Below, piece by piece: positions 37,024 through 47,649 of a stretch of DNA of 64,000 bases. The stretch is from Nocardioides ungokensis. Its GTDB lineage: Bacteria; Actinomycetota; Actinomycetes; Propionibacteriales; Nocardioidaceae. The translations under genes and the position numbers were made by a program. The notes under the pieces were generated by a model. That model was not told the origin of the DNA. It worked only from the letters and a program-made list of their open reading frames with translations, and ran no database searches. The stretch spans positions 3,667,001 to 3,731,000 of the forward strand of contig NZ_CP059164.1 of assembly GCF_013466985.1 (NCBI RefSeq), read 5' to 3'. Every line of letters starts with the position of its first letter. The first letter of the stretch is position 1.

Positions 37024-38885
37024 CTACTCGAAGAAGGACTTCAGGTCGTCGGGCATGACGGGCAGCGCTGGTGGGCCAGGTCGACACCCGTGCCGGCGGC
37101 GTCCAGCCTCAGCACCAGGTTCTTGCTCCCCCACGTGTCGTCCGGGCCCGGGAAGTCGTCGCGCGTGTGCCCGCCGCGCGACTCCTGGCGCTCCAGCGCG
37201 GCCTTCGCGATGCACTCGGAGACGATCAGCATGTTGCGCAGGTCGAGCGCGAGGTGCCAGCCGGGGTTGTACTGCCGGTGCCCCTCGACGACGAGGTGCT
37301 GCGCCCGCTCCTTGAGGCGCTCGATCTCCTGCAGCGACCGCTCGAGCTCGGGTGCCGTGCGGATGATGCCGACCAGGTCGTTCATCGTCTGCTGGAGGTC
37401 CTGCTGGATCGTGTACGGGTTCTCGCTGCCCCCCTCGTGCTCGAACGGCGCCAGCGCGGTGGCCTGGGCCGCCTTGACGTCCGCGTCGTCCACGGTCGGG
37501 CGCGTGCCGCCCAGCCCGTCCGCGTGCGCGGCCGCGCTCTCGCCGGCCCGCCGCCCGAAGACCAGCAGGTCGGACAGCGAGTTGCCGCCGAGCCGGTTCG
37601 ACCCGTGCATGCCGCCCGAGCACTCCCCCACGGCGTACAGGCCCTCGACGGCGCTGAGCTCGGTGTCGGCGTCGACCTCGACCCCACCCATCACGTAGTG
37701 GCAGGTCGGCCCGATCTCCATCGGCTCCGCGGTGATGTCGACGTCGGCCAGCTCCTTGAACTGGTGGTACATCGACGGCAGCCGCTTGCGGATGAACTCG
37801 GGAGAACGCCGCGACGCGATGTCGAGGAAGATCCCGCCGTGCGGTGACCCCCGGCCGGCCTTGATCTCGGAGTTGATCGCGCGCGCGACCTCGTCACGGG
37901 GCAGCAGCTCGGGAGGCCGCCGGTTGTTCTTCTTGTCGTCGTACCACCGGTCGGCCTCCTCCACGTTGTCCGCGGTCTCGGCCTTGAAGAACTCCGGGAT
38001 GTAGTCGAACATGAACCGCTTGCCCTCGGAGTTCTTCAGGATGCCGCCGTCGCCGCGGACCGACTCCGTCACCAGCAGCCCCTTCACCGAGGGCGGCCAG
38101 ACCATGCCCGTCGGGTGGAACTGCACGAACTCCATGTTGATCAGGCTGGCTCCGGCCCGCAGCGCCAGCGCGTGGCCGTCGCCGGTGTACTCCCAGGAGT
38201 TCGAGGTCACCTTGAACGACTTGCCGATGCCGCCCGTGGCCAGCACCACGCTCGGCGCCTCGAAGACCACGAAGCGCCCGGTCTCGCGCCAGTAGCCGAA
38301 CGCCCCGGAGATCCGGCCCTGCGATCCCGCTCCCTTGTCCTTGAGCAGCTCGGTGACCGTGCACTCCATGAAGACGTCGATGCCGAGCGCGACGGCGCGC
38401 TGCTGGAGGGTGCGGATCATCTCCAGCCCGGTGCGGTCGCCGACGTGGGCGAGCCGGGCGTAGCGGTGGCCGCCGAAGTCGCGCTGCGAGATCAGCCCGT
38501 CGTCGGTGCGGTCGAAGAGGGCACCCCAGTCCTCGAGCTCCATGACCCGCTCGGGGGCCTCCTGGGCGTGCAGCTGAGCCATCCGCCAGTTGTTGAGCAT
38601 CTTCCCGCCACGCATGGTGTCGCGGAAGTGCACCTCCCAGTTGTCCTCCGGCCACCGGTTCCCCATGGCCGCGGCGATACCGCCCTCGGCCATCACCGTG
38701 TGGGCCTTGCCGAGCAGCGACTTGCACACGATCGCGGTGCGCGCGCCCGCGTCGTGGGCGGCGATCGCCGCGCGCAGGCCGGCACCGCCGGCGCCGATCA
38801 CCACGACGTCGTACCGGTGCCGCTCCAGCCCGACCTGCTCGCTGCCGGACATCTCGTTGCCGGTCATCGGGTGACGGTCAGACAT
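37024..38885 (-). CDS. sdhA: Succinate dehydrogenase flavoprotein subunit, system 1 (one frameshift near the end)
   Basis: About 620 aa FAD subunit. The FAD-binding GxGxxG is VVVIGAGGAGLRAAIAAHD, and the covalent FAD histidine lies in LLGKAHTVMAEGGIAAAM. Active-site pieces: FVQFHPTGMVWP, TESVRGDGGILKN, GPTCHYVMGGVEVD and SNRLGGNSLSDLLVFGRR. The reading frame slips near 37066, and the last codons (PVMPDDLKSFFE) are in another frame, ending TAG at 37024. ATG 38885 overlaps the membrane-anchor stop (TGATG). The N-terminal half resembles M. tuberculosis Rv0248c (Sdh1). Confidence 0.92.
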
Positions 38886-39721
38886 CAGAAGAACCTCGGG
38901 TCGTCGAAGGCGTTGGTGGCCAGCAGGTAGACGTAGAAGTCGACCGCGGCCACCGAGAACAGCGAGAGCCACGCGTACTGGCTGTGCCGGGCGTTGAGCC
39001 GCGACACCCAGGTCCACATCCGGTAGCGCACCGGGTGCTTCGAGAAGTGCCGCAGCCGCCCGCCGACCGCGTGCCGGCAGGAGTGGCACGAGAGCGTGTA
39101 GAGCCAGATCAGCACGATGTTGACCAGGAAGATCAGCGTCCCGAGCCCCATGTGGCCCCAGTTGCCGTCCTCGTCGCGGAACGTCAGCACCGTGTCGTAG
39201 CTCAGGATCAGCGCCACCACGATCGCGAAGTACCAGAAGTAGCGGTGGATGTTGTTCAGGATCAGCGGCAGCCGGGTCTCGCCCGAGTACGTCTTGTGCG
39301 GCTCGGCCACGGCACAGGCGGGCGGGCTCAGCCAGAAGGCCCGGTAGTAGGCCTTGCGGTAGTAGTAGCAGCTCATCCGGAACCCGAGCGGGAAGATCAG
39401 GATCAGCAGCGCCGGCGAGAGCTGCCACCAGGTGAACGGCGTGCCGAAGTCGGCCGCCTCCTGGCACTTGCTCGTCAGGCAGGGCGAGTAAAAGGGCGAC
39501 AGGTAGGGCGCGGAGTAGAAGTGCGCCGCCTGGAAGGCCCGGAACGTCGCGAACACGACGAAGCCGCTGAAGACGACGAACGTCGCCAGCGGCGCGAGCC
39601 ACCACCGGTCGGAGCGCAGGGTCCTGGCCCCGATCCGGGCCCTGGTCGGACCGTCCACCCCGGACGCGCCTGACATGCCTGACTGTCCTGATGCCGTGCG
39701 CTGCGCGTCCGTCGACGCCAT
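38885..39721 (-). CDS. Succinate dehydrogenase membrane anchor, system 1 (Sdh1-like)
   Basis: About 278 aa membrane subunit heading the minus-strand sdh operon. A polar N-terminus precedes five or so helices (WWLAPLATFVVFSGFVVFAT, WWQLSPALLILIFPLGF, YFWYFAIVVALILSYDTVL, LGTLIFLVNIVLIWLYTLS, AWLSLFSVAAVDFYVYLLA). Cys/His-rich spots stand out: FRMSCYYYRKAYYRAFW, SPPACAVAEPHK and LSCHSCRHAVGGRL. It is unrelated to the b558-type anchor of system 2. The mycobacterial Sdh1 enzyme is reported to hold a membrane-embedded Rieske-type [2Fe-2S] cluster, and these residues are candidate ligands. Start ATG 39721. Confidence 0.82.
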   Translation of the reverse strand: MASTDAQRTASGQSGMSGASGVDGPTRARIGARTLRSDRWWLAPLATFVVFSGFVVFATFRAFQAAHFYSAPYLSPFYSPCLTSKCQEAADFGTPFTWWQLSPALLILIFPLGFRMSCYYYRKAYYRAFWLSPPACAVAEPHKTYSGETRLPLILNNIHRYFWYFAIVVALILSYDTVLTFRDEDGNWGHMGLGTLIFLVNIVLIWLYTLSCHSCRHAVGGRLRHFSKHPVRYRMWTWVSRLNARHSQYAWLSLFSVAAVDFYVYLLATNAFDDPRFF

Positions 39722-39871
39722 TGCCACCTCCGCGGGTGCCCTGATCGGTCCGGTGCTGGGGGTGAGTCTGCACACTCGGGGGACATTGTGAAAGGGGCCA
39801 CACCGCGAGAGTTCACGCCGTGGTCACGTCGCGGCACCGTGGACGACGCCTCGTGCCGCCACTGTCGAGGC

Positions 39872-40942
39872 ATGCGGATCACGCTCGTCACCGAGGCCTT
39901 CTACCCGGCCGTCGACGGCACGACCACCACCGTCAAGGCGGTCGCGGACCGGCTGATCGACACCGGCCACGAGGTGTCCGTCGTGGCGCCCGGGCCCGGT
40001 CTCGGCATCTACCGGCGCAGCCGCGTCGCGCGAATCTCGGGGCTCGACCGCTCCACCTCCCGCCTGCGGGAGGTCCTCACCGGTCTCGCCCCCGACCTCG
40101 TCCACGTCACCTCGCCGGGCGCCGTGGGGCGCAAGGCGCTCAAGGCGGCCCGGCAGCTCGGCGTCCCGAGCGTGGTGGTGGAGCAGTCCCCGGTGCTCGA
40201 CCTGACCGCCGACTACTGGCGGTCCAAGGTCGCCGACCGGGCCGACGCCCTGCTGGTCACGACCCCCTGGATGGTGGACCGGGCCCGCGACCTGGGCGCC
40301 ACGGCCGGGCTGTGGACCCCGGGCGTCGACACCGCGGCGTTCACTCCCCAACTCCGCGACCCCTGGCTCCACGCCAGCTGGTCGCGTGCCCGCTCACGCA
40401 GCGGGGCAGACGTCGTGGTGGGCTTCGTGGGCAGCCTCGAGGCCCGCCACGGCGTACGCCGACTGGCCGAGCTGGCGTCGGTGCCGGGGATCCGGCCGGT
40501 GGTCATCGGCGACGGCTCGCTGCACCGCTGGCTCGCCTCGCGGCTGCCGGAGGCCAAGCTCACCGGGGAGCTGCAGACCGGCGACCTGACGGTGGCGCTG
40601 GCCTCGCTCGACCTGCTCGTCCACCCGGGTGAGCACGAGACCTGCTGCCACGCCCTGCGGGAGGCCGCGGCCAGCGGGACGCCCGTGGTGGCGCCCCGCT
40701 CGGGAGGCGCCCTCCACGTGGTCCGCAACCTCGAGACCGGCCTGCTCTACGACCCGGCGGACCCGCACGCGATGCGCAGGGCCGTGTCCGCCGTGGCGGC
40801 GGACCCTCGTCGCGCCCTGCTCGGGGCCCGGGGTCGTGAGCTCGCGCTGGAGCGGGACTGGCGGACCGCCGTCGACGAGCTCGTGAGCCGTCACTACCGG
40901 CCCCTGCTCGCCGCCGATCACCGTTACCCGTCGCCTGCCTGA
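39872..40942 (+). CDS. Family 4 glycosyltransferase (PimB/MgtA-like)
   Basis: 356 aa GT-B enzyme resembling actinobacterial alpha-mannosyltransferases. MRITLVTEAFYPAVDGTTTTV is the typical start; later come DLVHVTSPGAVGRKALKAA, VVVEQSPVLDLTADYW, WTPGVDTAAFTP, VVGFVGSLEARHGVRRLA and the donor-binding EX7E-like stretch HETCCHALREAAASGTPVVA. Start ATG 39872; an upstream ATG (39788) gives an unconserved extension. It lies between the two oppositely oriented sdh operons, with no obvious tie to respiration; probably lipid-glycan synthesis. Confidence 0.85.
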   Translation: MRITLVTEAFYPAVDGTTTTVKAVADRLIDTGHEVSVVAPGPGLGIYRRSRVARISGLDRSTSRLREVLTGLAPDLVHVTSPGAVGRKALKAARQLGVPSVVVEQSPVLDLTADYWRSKVADRADALLVTTPWMVDRARDLGATAGLWTPGVDTAAFTPQLRDPWLHASWSRARSRSGADVVVGFVGSLEARHGVRRLAELASVPGIRPVVIGDGSLHRWLASRLPEAKLTGELQTGDLTVALASLDLLVHPGEHETCCHALREAAASGTPVVAPRSGGALHVVRNLETGLLYDPADPHAMRRAVSAVAADPRRALLGARGRELALERDWRTAVDELVSRHYRPLLAADHRYPSPA

Positions 40943-41007
40943 GCGAACCGCCCGGTAACCGGATCTATCTCACACTCCCCGCGGTCAAACGGGGGAACTC
41001 TGCGCGG

Positions 41008-41013
41008 TAGCGT
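41008..41013 (+). promoter_or_regulatory. Candidate -10 element (TAGCGT) upstream of sdhC, system 2
   Basis: TAGCGT (TANNNT type) is 8 bases before the GTG start of sdhC at 41022, with no Shine-Dalgarno between them, fitting a leaderless transcript. A small CCCCG/CGGGG hairpin lies at about 40977-40995. No convincing -35 box. Confidence 0.4.
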
Positions 41014-41021
41014 GGCGTCTC

Positions 41022-41723
41022 GTGGCCACGACGACCCTTGTCAAGGGAGCGCGCTCGACGCGCTCGACCATCGCCCTGAAGATGCTGATGGCAGTCAGCG
41101 GCATCATCTTCATCCTGTTCGTGCTCCTGCACATGTACGGCAACCTCAAGGCCTTCGCGGGCCACGACGCCTACAACACCTATGCCGAGCACCTGCGCAC
41201 CATCGGCGAGCCGATGCTGCCGCACGCGGGCCTGCTCTGGGTGATCCGCGTCGTGCTCGTCGTGGCGCTGGTGGTGCACGTGTACGCCGCGGTCACGCTG
41301 TGGCAGCGGGCCGGCAAGGCGCGCACGGTGAAGTACCAGGTGAAGAAGAACGCCGCCTCCTCCTTCTCCTCGCGCTTCATGCGCTGGGGCGGGCTGACGC
41401 TGCTGCTCTTCATCGTCTGGCACCTGCTGGAGTTCACCGTGCCCAAGGTCAACGTCGCGGGCGGCGCCACCAACGACCCGTACAACCTGCTCGTCGACTC
41501 CTTCGACGTGTGGTGGCTGACCCTGATCTACCTCGTCGCGATGGTCACGCTCGGGCTGCACCTGCACCACGGTGTGTGGAGCGCCTCGCAGACCCTCGGC
41601 CTCACCAACAACGCCAAGGCGCGCCGCAACGCGAAGACCCTGGGCTGGATCGTCGCGGTGGTCATCGCCGGCGGCTTCTCCCTGGTCCCGCTCTTCGTCC
41701 TCTTCGGCGTCATCACCAAGTAA
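41022..41723 (+). CDS. sdhC: Succinate dehydrogenase cytochrome b558-type subunit, system 2
   Basis: 233 aa five-helix membrane anchor of the TIGR02046-type (Bacteroides/Bacillus/Corynebacterium-like) enzyme. Helices carry the haem-ligand histidines: ILFVLLHMYGNLKAFAG, VALVVHVYAAVTLWQR, LLLFIVWHLLEFTV and ALGLHLHHGVWSASQTLG-like (VTLGLHLHHGVWSA). Start GTG 41022. It is followed 12 bases later by the flavoprotein gene. The two haems would pass electrons to menaquinone; direction of electron flow is not determined by sequence. Confidence 0.92.
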   Translation: MATTTLVKGARSTRSTIALKMLMAVSGIIFILFVLLHMYGNLKAFAGHDAYNTYAEHLRTIGEPMLPHAGLLWVIRVVLVVALVVHVYAAVTLWQRAGKARTVKYQVKKNAASSFSSRFMRWGGLTLLLFIVWHLLEFTVPKVNVAGGATNDPYNLLVDSFDVWWLTLIYLVAMVTLGLHLHHGVWSASQTLGLTNNAKARRNAKTLGWIVAVVIAGGFSLVPLFVLFGVITK

Positions 41724-41735
41724 GGGGTCCCGCAC

Positions 41736-43763
41736 ATGACCGAGTTCCCGGACACCACCACCACCTCCGACCCCTCCCACGACGCACCGGGTGAGCACGG
41801 CGACGACGCCGCCGGCTACTACACCCCCGGCGCCCCGATCGCCGACACCAAGGCGCCCGGCGGCCCGGTCAACGAGCGCTGGAACACGCGGAAGTTCGAG
41901 GCCCGCCTCGTCAACCCGGCCAACCGCCGCAAGCTGTCGGTGATCATCGTCGGCACCGGCCTGGCCGGCGCCTCCGCGGCCGCCACCCTCGGCGAGGCCG
42001 GCTACGTCGTGAAGTCCTTCTGCTACCAGGACTCCCCGCGGCGCGCCCACTCGATCGCCGCGCAGGGCGGCATCAACGCGGCCAAGAACTACAAGGAGGA
42101 CGGCGACTCGGTCCACCGCCTCTTCTACGACACCGTCAAGGGCGGCGACTACCGCTCGCGCGAGTCGAACGTCTACCGCCTGGCCGAGGTCAGCGTGAAC
42201 ATCATCGACCAGTGCGTCGCCCAGGGCGTCCCCTTCGCCCGGGAGTACGGCGGCCTGCTCGACAACCGCTCCTTCGGCGGCGTGCAGGTCTCCCGCACCT
42301 TCTACGCGCGCGGCCAGACGGGCCAGCAGCTGCTGCTCGGGGCCTACCAGGCGCTGGAGCGCCAGGTAGCCGCCGGCACCGTCACGACGTACACCCGGCA
42401 CGAGATGCTCGAGGTCATCGTCGTGGACGGCAAGGCCCGCGGCATCATCGCCCGCGACATGGTCACCGGCGAGATCGAGACGCACCTCGCCGACGTGGTG
42501 GTCCTCGCCAGCGGCGGCTACGGCAACGTCTTCTACCTCTCGACCAACGCGATGGGCTGCAACGTCACCGCCTCGTGGCGTGCGCACCGCAAGGGCGCCT
42601 ACATGGCCAACCCCTGCTACACGCAGATCCACCCGACCTGCATCCCCGTCTCCGGCTCGCACCAGTCGAAGCTGACCCTGATGTCGGAGTCGCTGCGCAA
42701 CGACGGCCGGATCTGGGTGCCGAAGAAGAAGTCCGACTGCGAGAAGGACCCGCGCGACATCCCCGAGGAGGACCGCGACTACTACCTGGAGCGGATCTAC
42801 CCCTCGTTCGGCAACCTGGTCCCCCGCGACATCGCCTCGCGCGCGGCCAAGAACGTCTGCGACGAGGGCCGCGGTGTCGGCCCCGAGGTCGACGGCGTCC
42901 GCCGCGGTGTCTACCTGGACTTCGGCGCCGCGATCGAGCGCCTGGGCAAGGCAGGCATCGAGGAGAAGTACGACAACCTCTTCGACATGTACGAGCGGAT
43001 CACGGGTGAGAACCCCTACGAGGTGCCGATGCGGATCTACCCCGCCGTGCACTACGTCATGGGCGGCCTGTGGGTCGACTACGACCTGCAGTCCTCGATC
43101 CCCGGCCTGTTCGTCACCGGCGAGGCGAACTTCTCCGACCACGGGGCCAACCGCCTCGGCGCCTCGGCGCTGATGCAGGGCCTGGCCGACGGCTACTTCG
43201 TCCTCCCGCACACCATCCGCGACTACCTCGCGGACGGCCCGTTCGAGAAGGTCCCCGCGGACCACCCGGCGGTCGTCGAGGCCGAGCAGGCGGTCCGCTC
43301 GCGGATCGACCACTTCCTGACCAACAACGGCACCCGCAGCGTCGACTCGTACCACCGCGAGCTCGGCAACATCATGTGGGAGTACTGCGGCATGGAGCGG
43401 ACCGAGGACGGGCTGAAGAAGGCCATCGACCTCATCCGCACGCTCAAGGACGACTTCCACCGCAACGTGAAGGTCCTCGGCACCAACGAGAGCATCAACC
43501 AGTCGCTGGAGAAGGCCGGCCGCGTGGCCGACTTCTTCGAGCTCGGCGAGCTGATGTGCATCGACGCCCTGAACCGGCGCGAGTCCTGCGGCGGCCACTT
43601 CCGCGGGGAGTCGCAGACCGAGGACGGCGAGGCGCTGCGTCACGACGAGACCTTCGCCTACGTCGCGGCCTGGGAGTTCGCCGGAGACGACGAGCCGCCC
43701 GTGCTGCACAAGGAAGACCTCGTCTACACGGCCATCGAGATGAAGCAGCGGAGCTACAAGTGA
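41736..43763 (+). CDS. sdhA: Succinate dehydrogenase flavoprotein subunit, system 2
   Basis: 675 aa FAD subunit of the TIGR01811 type, longer than the system 1 protein. FAD motif [21 protein letters not shown], covalent histidine in [18 protein letters not shown], then [88 protein letters not shown] and [20 protein letters not shown]. Intact, with AGGGG upstream of ATG 41736. Second gene of the plus-strand sdhCAB operon. Confidence 0.95.
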   Translation: MTEFPDTTTTSDPSHDAPGEHGDDAAGYYTPGAPIADTKAPGGPVNERWNTRKFEARLVNPANRRKLSVIIVGTGLAGASAAATLGEAGYVVKSFCYQDSPRRAHSIAAQGGINAAKNYKEDGDSVHRLFYDTVKGGDYRSRESNVYRLAEVSVNIIDQCVAQGVPFAREYGGLLDNRSFGGVQVSRTFYARGQTGQQLLLGAYQALERQVAAGTVTTYTRHEMLEVIVVDGKARGIIARDMVTGEIETHLADVVVLASGGYGNVFYLSTNAMGCNVTASWRAHRKGAYMANPCYTQIHPTCIPVSGSHQSKLTLMSESLRNDGRIWVPKKKSDCEKDPRDIPEEDRDYYLERIYPSFGNLVPRDIASRAAKNVCDEGRGVGPEVDGVRRGVYLDFGAAIERLGKAGIEEKYDNLFDMYERITGENPYEVPMRIYPAVHYVMGGLWVDYDLQSSIPGLFVTGEANFSDHGANRLGASALMQGLADGYFVLPHTIRDYLADGPFEKVPADHPAVVEAEQAVRSRIDHFLTNNGTRSVDSYHRELGNIMWEYCGMERTEDGLKKAIDLIRTLKDDFHRNVKVLGTNESINQSLEKAGRVADFFELGELMCIDALNRRESCGGHFRGESQTEDGEALRHDETFAYVAAWEFAGDDEPPVLHKEDLVYTAIEMKQRSYK

Positions 43764-43842
43764 GCGAAGCGAGAGACCGCATCGGTCTGCACCTGCCCAC
43801 CACCGCACCTGTGCGGTCGAACTGCGAGCGAGCGATCAAGCG

Positions 43843-44586
43843 ATGAGACTGACCCTCAAGATCTGGCGCCAGCCCAACGCTGAGTCCGCCGGCGCCATGC
43901 ACACCTACGAGATCGACGGGGTCTCCGAGGACATGTCGTTCCTCGAGATGCTCGACGTGCTCAACGAGGACCTCATCGCCAAGGACGAGGACCCGGTGGC
44001 CTTCGACTCCGACTGCCGCGAGGGCATCTGCGGCATGTGCGGCCTGATGATCAACGGCCAGGCGCACGGGCCCGAGGTCACCACGACCTGCCAGCTGCAC
44101 ATGCGCTCGTTCAAGGACGGTGACGAGATCGTCATCGAGCCCTGGCGCGCCGACGCGTTCCCGGTCATGAAGGACCTCGTCGTCGACCGCGGCGCCTTCG
44201 ACCGGATCATCCAGGCCGGCGGCTTCATCTCCGTCAACACGGGCTCGGCCCCCGAGGCGCACTCCGTCCCGGTCCCCCGCGACGACGCGATGCGCGCCTT
44301 CAACGTGGCGACCTGCATCGGGTGCGGCGCGTGCGTCGCCGCCTGCCCCAACGGGTCGGCGTCGCTCTTCATGGGCGCCAAGATCACGCACCTCGGCGAG
44401 CTCCCGCAGGGCCAGCCGGAGCGTGACAACCGCGTCGTCGGCATGGTCGCGCAGCACGACGCCGAGGGCTTCGGCGGCTGCACCAACATCGGCGAGTGCA
44501 CCGCTGCCTGCCCCAAGGAGATCCCGCTCGACGTGATCTCCCGCCTCAACTGGGACCTGCACGCCGCCATGCGGCACGGTCACTGA
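43843..44586 (+). CDS. sdhB: Succinate dehydrogenase iron-sulfur subunit, system 2
   Basis: 247 aa. The [2Fe-2S] site is [20 protein letters not shown], with an Asp in place of the first Cys as often seen in this branch, and CQLHMRSF giving the last Cys. The C-terminal clusters use [16 protein letters not shown] and [16 protein letters not shown]. An 80-base gap separates it from sdhA and contains a low-complexity 'agcga' stretch. A clear hairpin follows the gene. Confidence 0.94.
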   Translation: MRLTLKIWRQPNAESAGAMHTYEIDGVSEDMSFLEMLDVLNEDLIAKDEDPVAFDSDCREGICGMCGLMINGQAHGPEVTTTCQLHMRSFKDGDEIVIEPWRADAFPVMKDLVVDRGAFDRIIQAGGFISVNTGSAPEAHSVPVPRDDAMRAFNVATCIGCGACVAACPNGSASLFMGAKITHLGELPQGQPERDNRVVGMVAQHDAEGFGGCTNIGECTAACPKEIPLDVISRLNWDLHAAMRHGH

Positions 44587-44647
44587 GCAGCGGGGCGCCC
44601 GAGGGACGAAGTCGCGCGAGCGCGTCGAAATCCGGTGTGATGAGGCA

Positions 44648-44672
44648 GGGCGGTGACCGGCGGTCACCGCCC
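44648..44672. terminator. Bidirectional hairpin after sdhB
   Basis: Perfect 11-bp stem GGGCGGTGACC / GGTCACCGCCC with a 3-base loop, between the 3' end of sdhB (plus) and the 3' end of the SCO4848-like gene (minus, stop codon at the repeat edge). A factor-independent terminator acting on both strands is the likely role. Confidence 0.8.
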
Positions 44673-44914
44673 TACTTCGTCGTCTTCGCTGTTTCGTCGT
44701 CCGCCTTCAGCAGCTTCCAGCCGAGGCGCGCCAGCACGACTGCGATGACCAGGTCCACGATGATCAGGATCGTGTGCGCGACCCAGTAGCCCGTCGGGTG
44801 GTCCTCGCCGCGCGAGTGCGCCGCGGAGAGGTTCTTGGCGAACGTCAGCCAGATGACGACGTTCCAGACGGCGACGGCGAGCAGCAGCCAGCCGTGCTTG
44901 CGTTCGAGCTTCAC
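44672..44914 (-). CDS. SCO4848 family small membrane protein
   Basis: 80 aa with two helices (HGWLLLAVAVWNVVIWLTFA and YWVAHTILIIVDLVIAVVLA) and a charged C-terminus. It matches the actinobacterial SCO4848 family as I know it and, as there, is next to a yihY-type gene. ATG 44914 overlaps the yihY stop by ATGA, indicating coupled expression. Function unknown. Confidence 0.82.
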   Translation of the reverse strand: MKLERKHGWLLLAVAVWNVVIWLTFAKNLSAAHSRGEDHPTGYWVAHTILIIVDLVIAVVLARLGWKLLKADDETAKTTK

Positions 44915-45966
44915 GTGTGGTCCTTCGAGAGTCGTTTCCTGAGTACGGCGGTCGCGGCGAGCGCGGTGGCGCCCCCGGCGATGAACGGGGCCACCCAGGC
45001 CGGCCGGGCCCCGGGCGACCGCGTGACCTCGGTGAGGTCCGGCGTCTGCGGTCCCTGTGCCGGCGCGGCCTGCTCACCCACGCGCTGCGCCCGGGCCGCC
45101 GGCGAGGTGTGCGCCCAGGCGGCCGCGTAGAGCACCACCCGGGAGAAGTAGTTGATCCACACCACCAGGATCAGCGCGATGCCGAAGGCCTGGAACGCCG
45201 GGCTGCCCTGGGTGGCGGCGAACAGCCGCCCGGAGAGCTGCTTGAGGACCTCGAAGCCGATGCCGCCGAGCAGTGCGCCCGACCACAGCGACCGTCGCGG
45301 CGTGGGTGGCTCGGCCAGCAGCACGAACATCGCGAAGAAGAGCAGGACGTTGGCGCCGAACCCGAGCACCAGCGTCACGAGCCTCACCAGCCAGTCCAGC
45401 TGCGTGCTGAGCTGGAGCCAGGCGAGCAGGTCCTGGGAGAAGCCGCCCACGAGGCCGGCAACGGCGACCGACAGCAGCAGGACGACGCCGATCACGAAAA
45501 GGGTGAGGACGTCACGGAGCTTGCCGCCCACGAAGCTCGGCTGCTCCTTCGACGGGAGCTCGAACACCACGATCAGCGCGTCCCGCATCGCCGACAGCCA
45601 GCCGAGGCCGGAGTAGAGGAGCACGGCCACCCCGATGAGTCCGACCGCGGCGGCCGCGGACTCGATGTCCTGCAGCCGGATCTGCCCCTTCTCGGGTCCC
45701 ACCAGGTGGGGCAGGAGGCCGTTGACGGCGTTGCGCAGGTCGCGCTTCGCTCCGGGGTACACCTTCGCGATCCAGCCCACGACGAAGAACGAGAGCGCGA
45801 GGATCGGGAAGAAGGACAGGAAGGCGAAGTAGGTGACCGCGCCGGCCTGCTGGCCGGCGTTCACCGCGCCGTAGTGCTCCTGCATGCGCACGGCGTGATC
45901 GACCAGGGGCCTGCGGGCGCGCAGGTGGGAGATGCGTGCGCTGACGCGCTGCCGGAGAGAGGGCAC
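44911..45966 (-). CDS. YihY/BrkB family inner-membrane protein
   Basis: 351 aa with six main helices. Family landmarks are GAVTYFAFLSFFPILALSFF, GLIGVAVLLYSGLGWLSAM, LTLFVIGVVLLLSVAVAGLV and FGIALILVVWINYFSRVVLY. Formerly called ribonuclease BN in error; it is a membrane protein of unclear role, perhaps transport or envelope upkeep. GTG start at 45966, 3 bases after the RNA-ligase-like stop. Forms a cluster with that gene and the SCO4848-like gene. Confidence 0.9.
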   Translation of the reverse strand: MPSLRQRVSARISHLRARRPLVDHAVRMQEHYGAVNAGQQAGAVTYFAFLSFFPILALSFFVVGWIAKVYPGAKRDLRNAVNGLLPHLVGPEKGQIRLQDIESAAAAVGLIGVAVLLYSGLGWLSAMRDALIVVFELPSKEQPSFVGGKLRDVLTLFVIGVVLLLSVAVAGLVGGFSQDLLAWLQLSTQLDWLVRLVTLVLGFGANVLLFFAMFVLLAEPPTPRRSLWSGALLGGIGFEVLKQLSGRLFAATQGSPAFQAFGIALILVVWINYFSRVVLYAAAWAHTSPAARAQRVGEQAAPAQGPQTPDLTEVTRSPGARPAWVAPFIAGGATALAATAVLRKRLSKDHT

Positions 45967-45969
45967 CGA

Positions 45970-46490
45970 TCAGCTGCGGGCCGCGGCCAGCCGGAAGTCC
46001 TGGGTGGGCTGCCAGCCGTCCTGCTCGTCGTGCACGTAGAGGTGGAAGCCGGCGACGTCGAAGTGGCACTCGAAGTCGGCCAGGTCCTCGAACGCGCGGT
46101 CGAGCCGGTCGTCGTCGAGGTGGTGGGCGATCGTCACGTGGGGTGGTAGGGGAAGGCGATCTCGACGGCGAGCGGACCGCGGCGTACGGCGCCGGCCAGC
46201 TGCTCGCAGGCGGAGATCCCCTCGGCCACGGTCACGAACACCACCGGGGAGACGGGACGGAACGTCCCGGTCCCCCGCAGGTGGACCCTGAAGCCGGCGG
46301 CGTCGGAGGCGACCTCGGTGAGGTGCTTCTCGATGTCGACCATCTCGTCGTCGGCGACCTCGGTCGGGGGCACCAGCGTGATGTGGGTGGGGATCATCGT
46401 CGCCGTCGTGTCGCCGATCGAGGTGCGGTAGTCCTGGAGCTGGCTCGCCCACGGCTCGGGGATGGCGAGCGCGACTCCGATCGTTGGCAT
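45970..46490 (-). CDS. 2'-5' RNA ligase family protein, one frameshift
   Basis: About 173 aa 2H phosphoesterase. Two H-x-T motifs are expected; the first is PTHITLVPP and the second is PHVTIAHHLDDD, which sits in another frame after a break near 46140. FRPVSPVVFVTVAEG and FECHFDVAGFHLYVHDEQDG are supporting strands. These enzymes cleave or join 2'-5' RNA bonds or act on cyclic phosphates; the cellular substrate is unclear. Begins 34 bases downstream of trpS on the same strand, so it may be part of that transcript. Confidence 0.85.
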
Positions 46491-46524
46491 CTGGGACGTC
46501 CCTCCGGGTGGTGTTCGGTCGACC

Positions 46525-47649
<1,125 letters not shown>

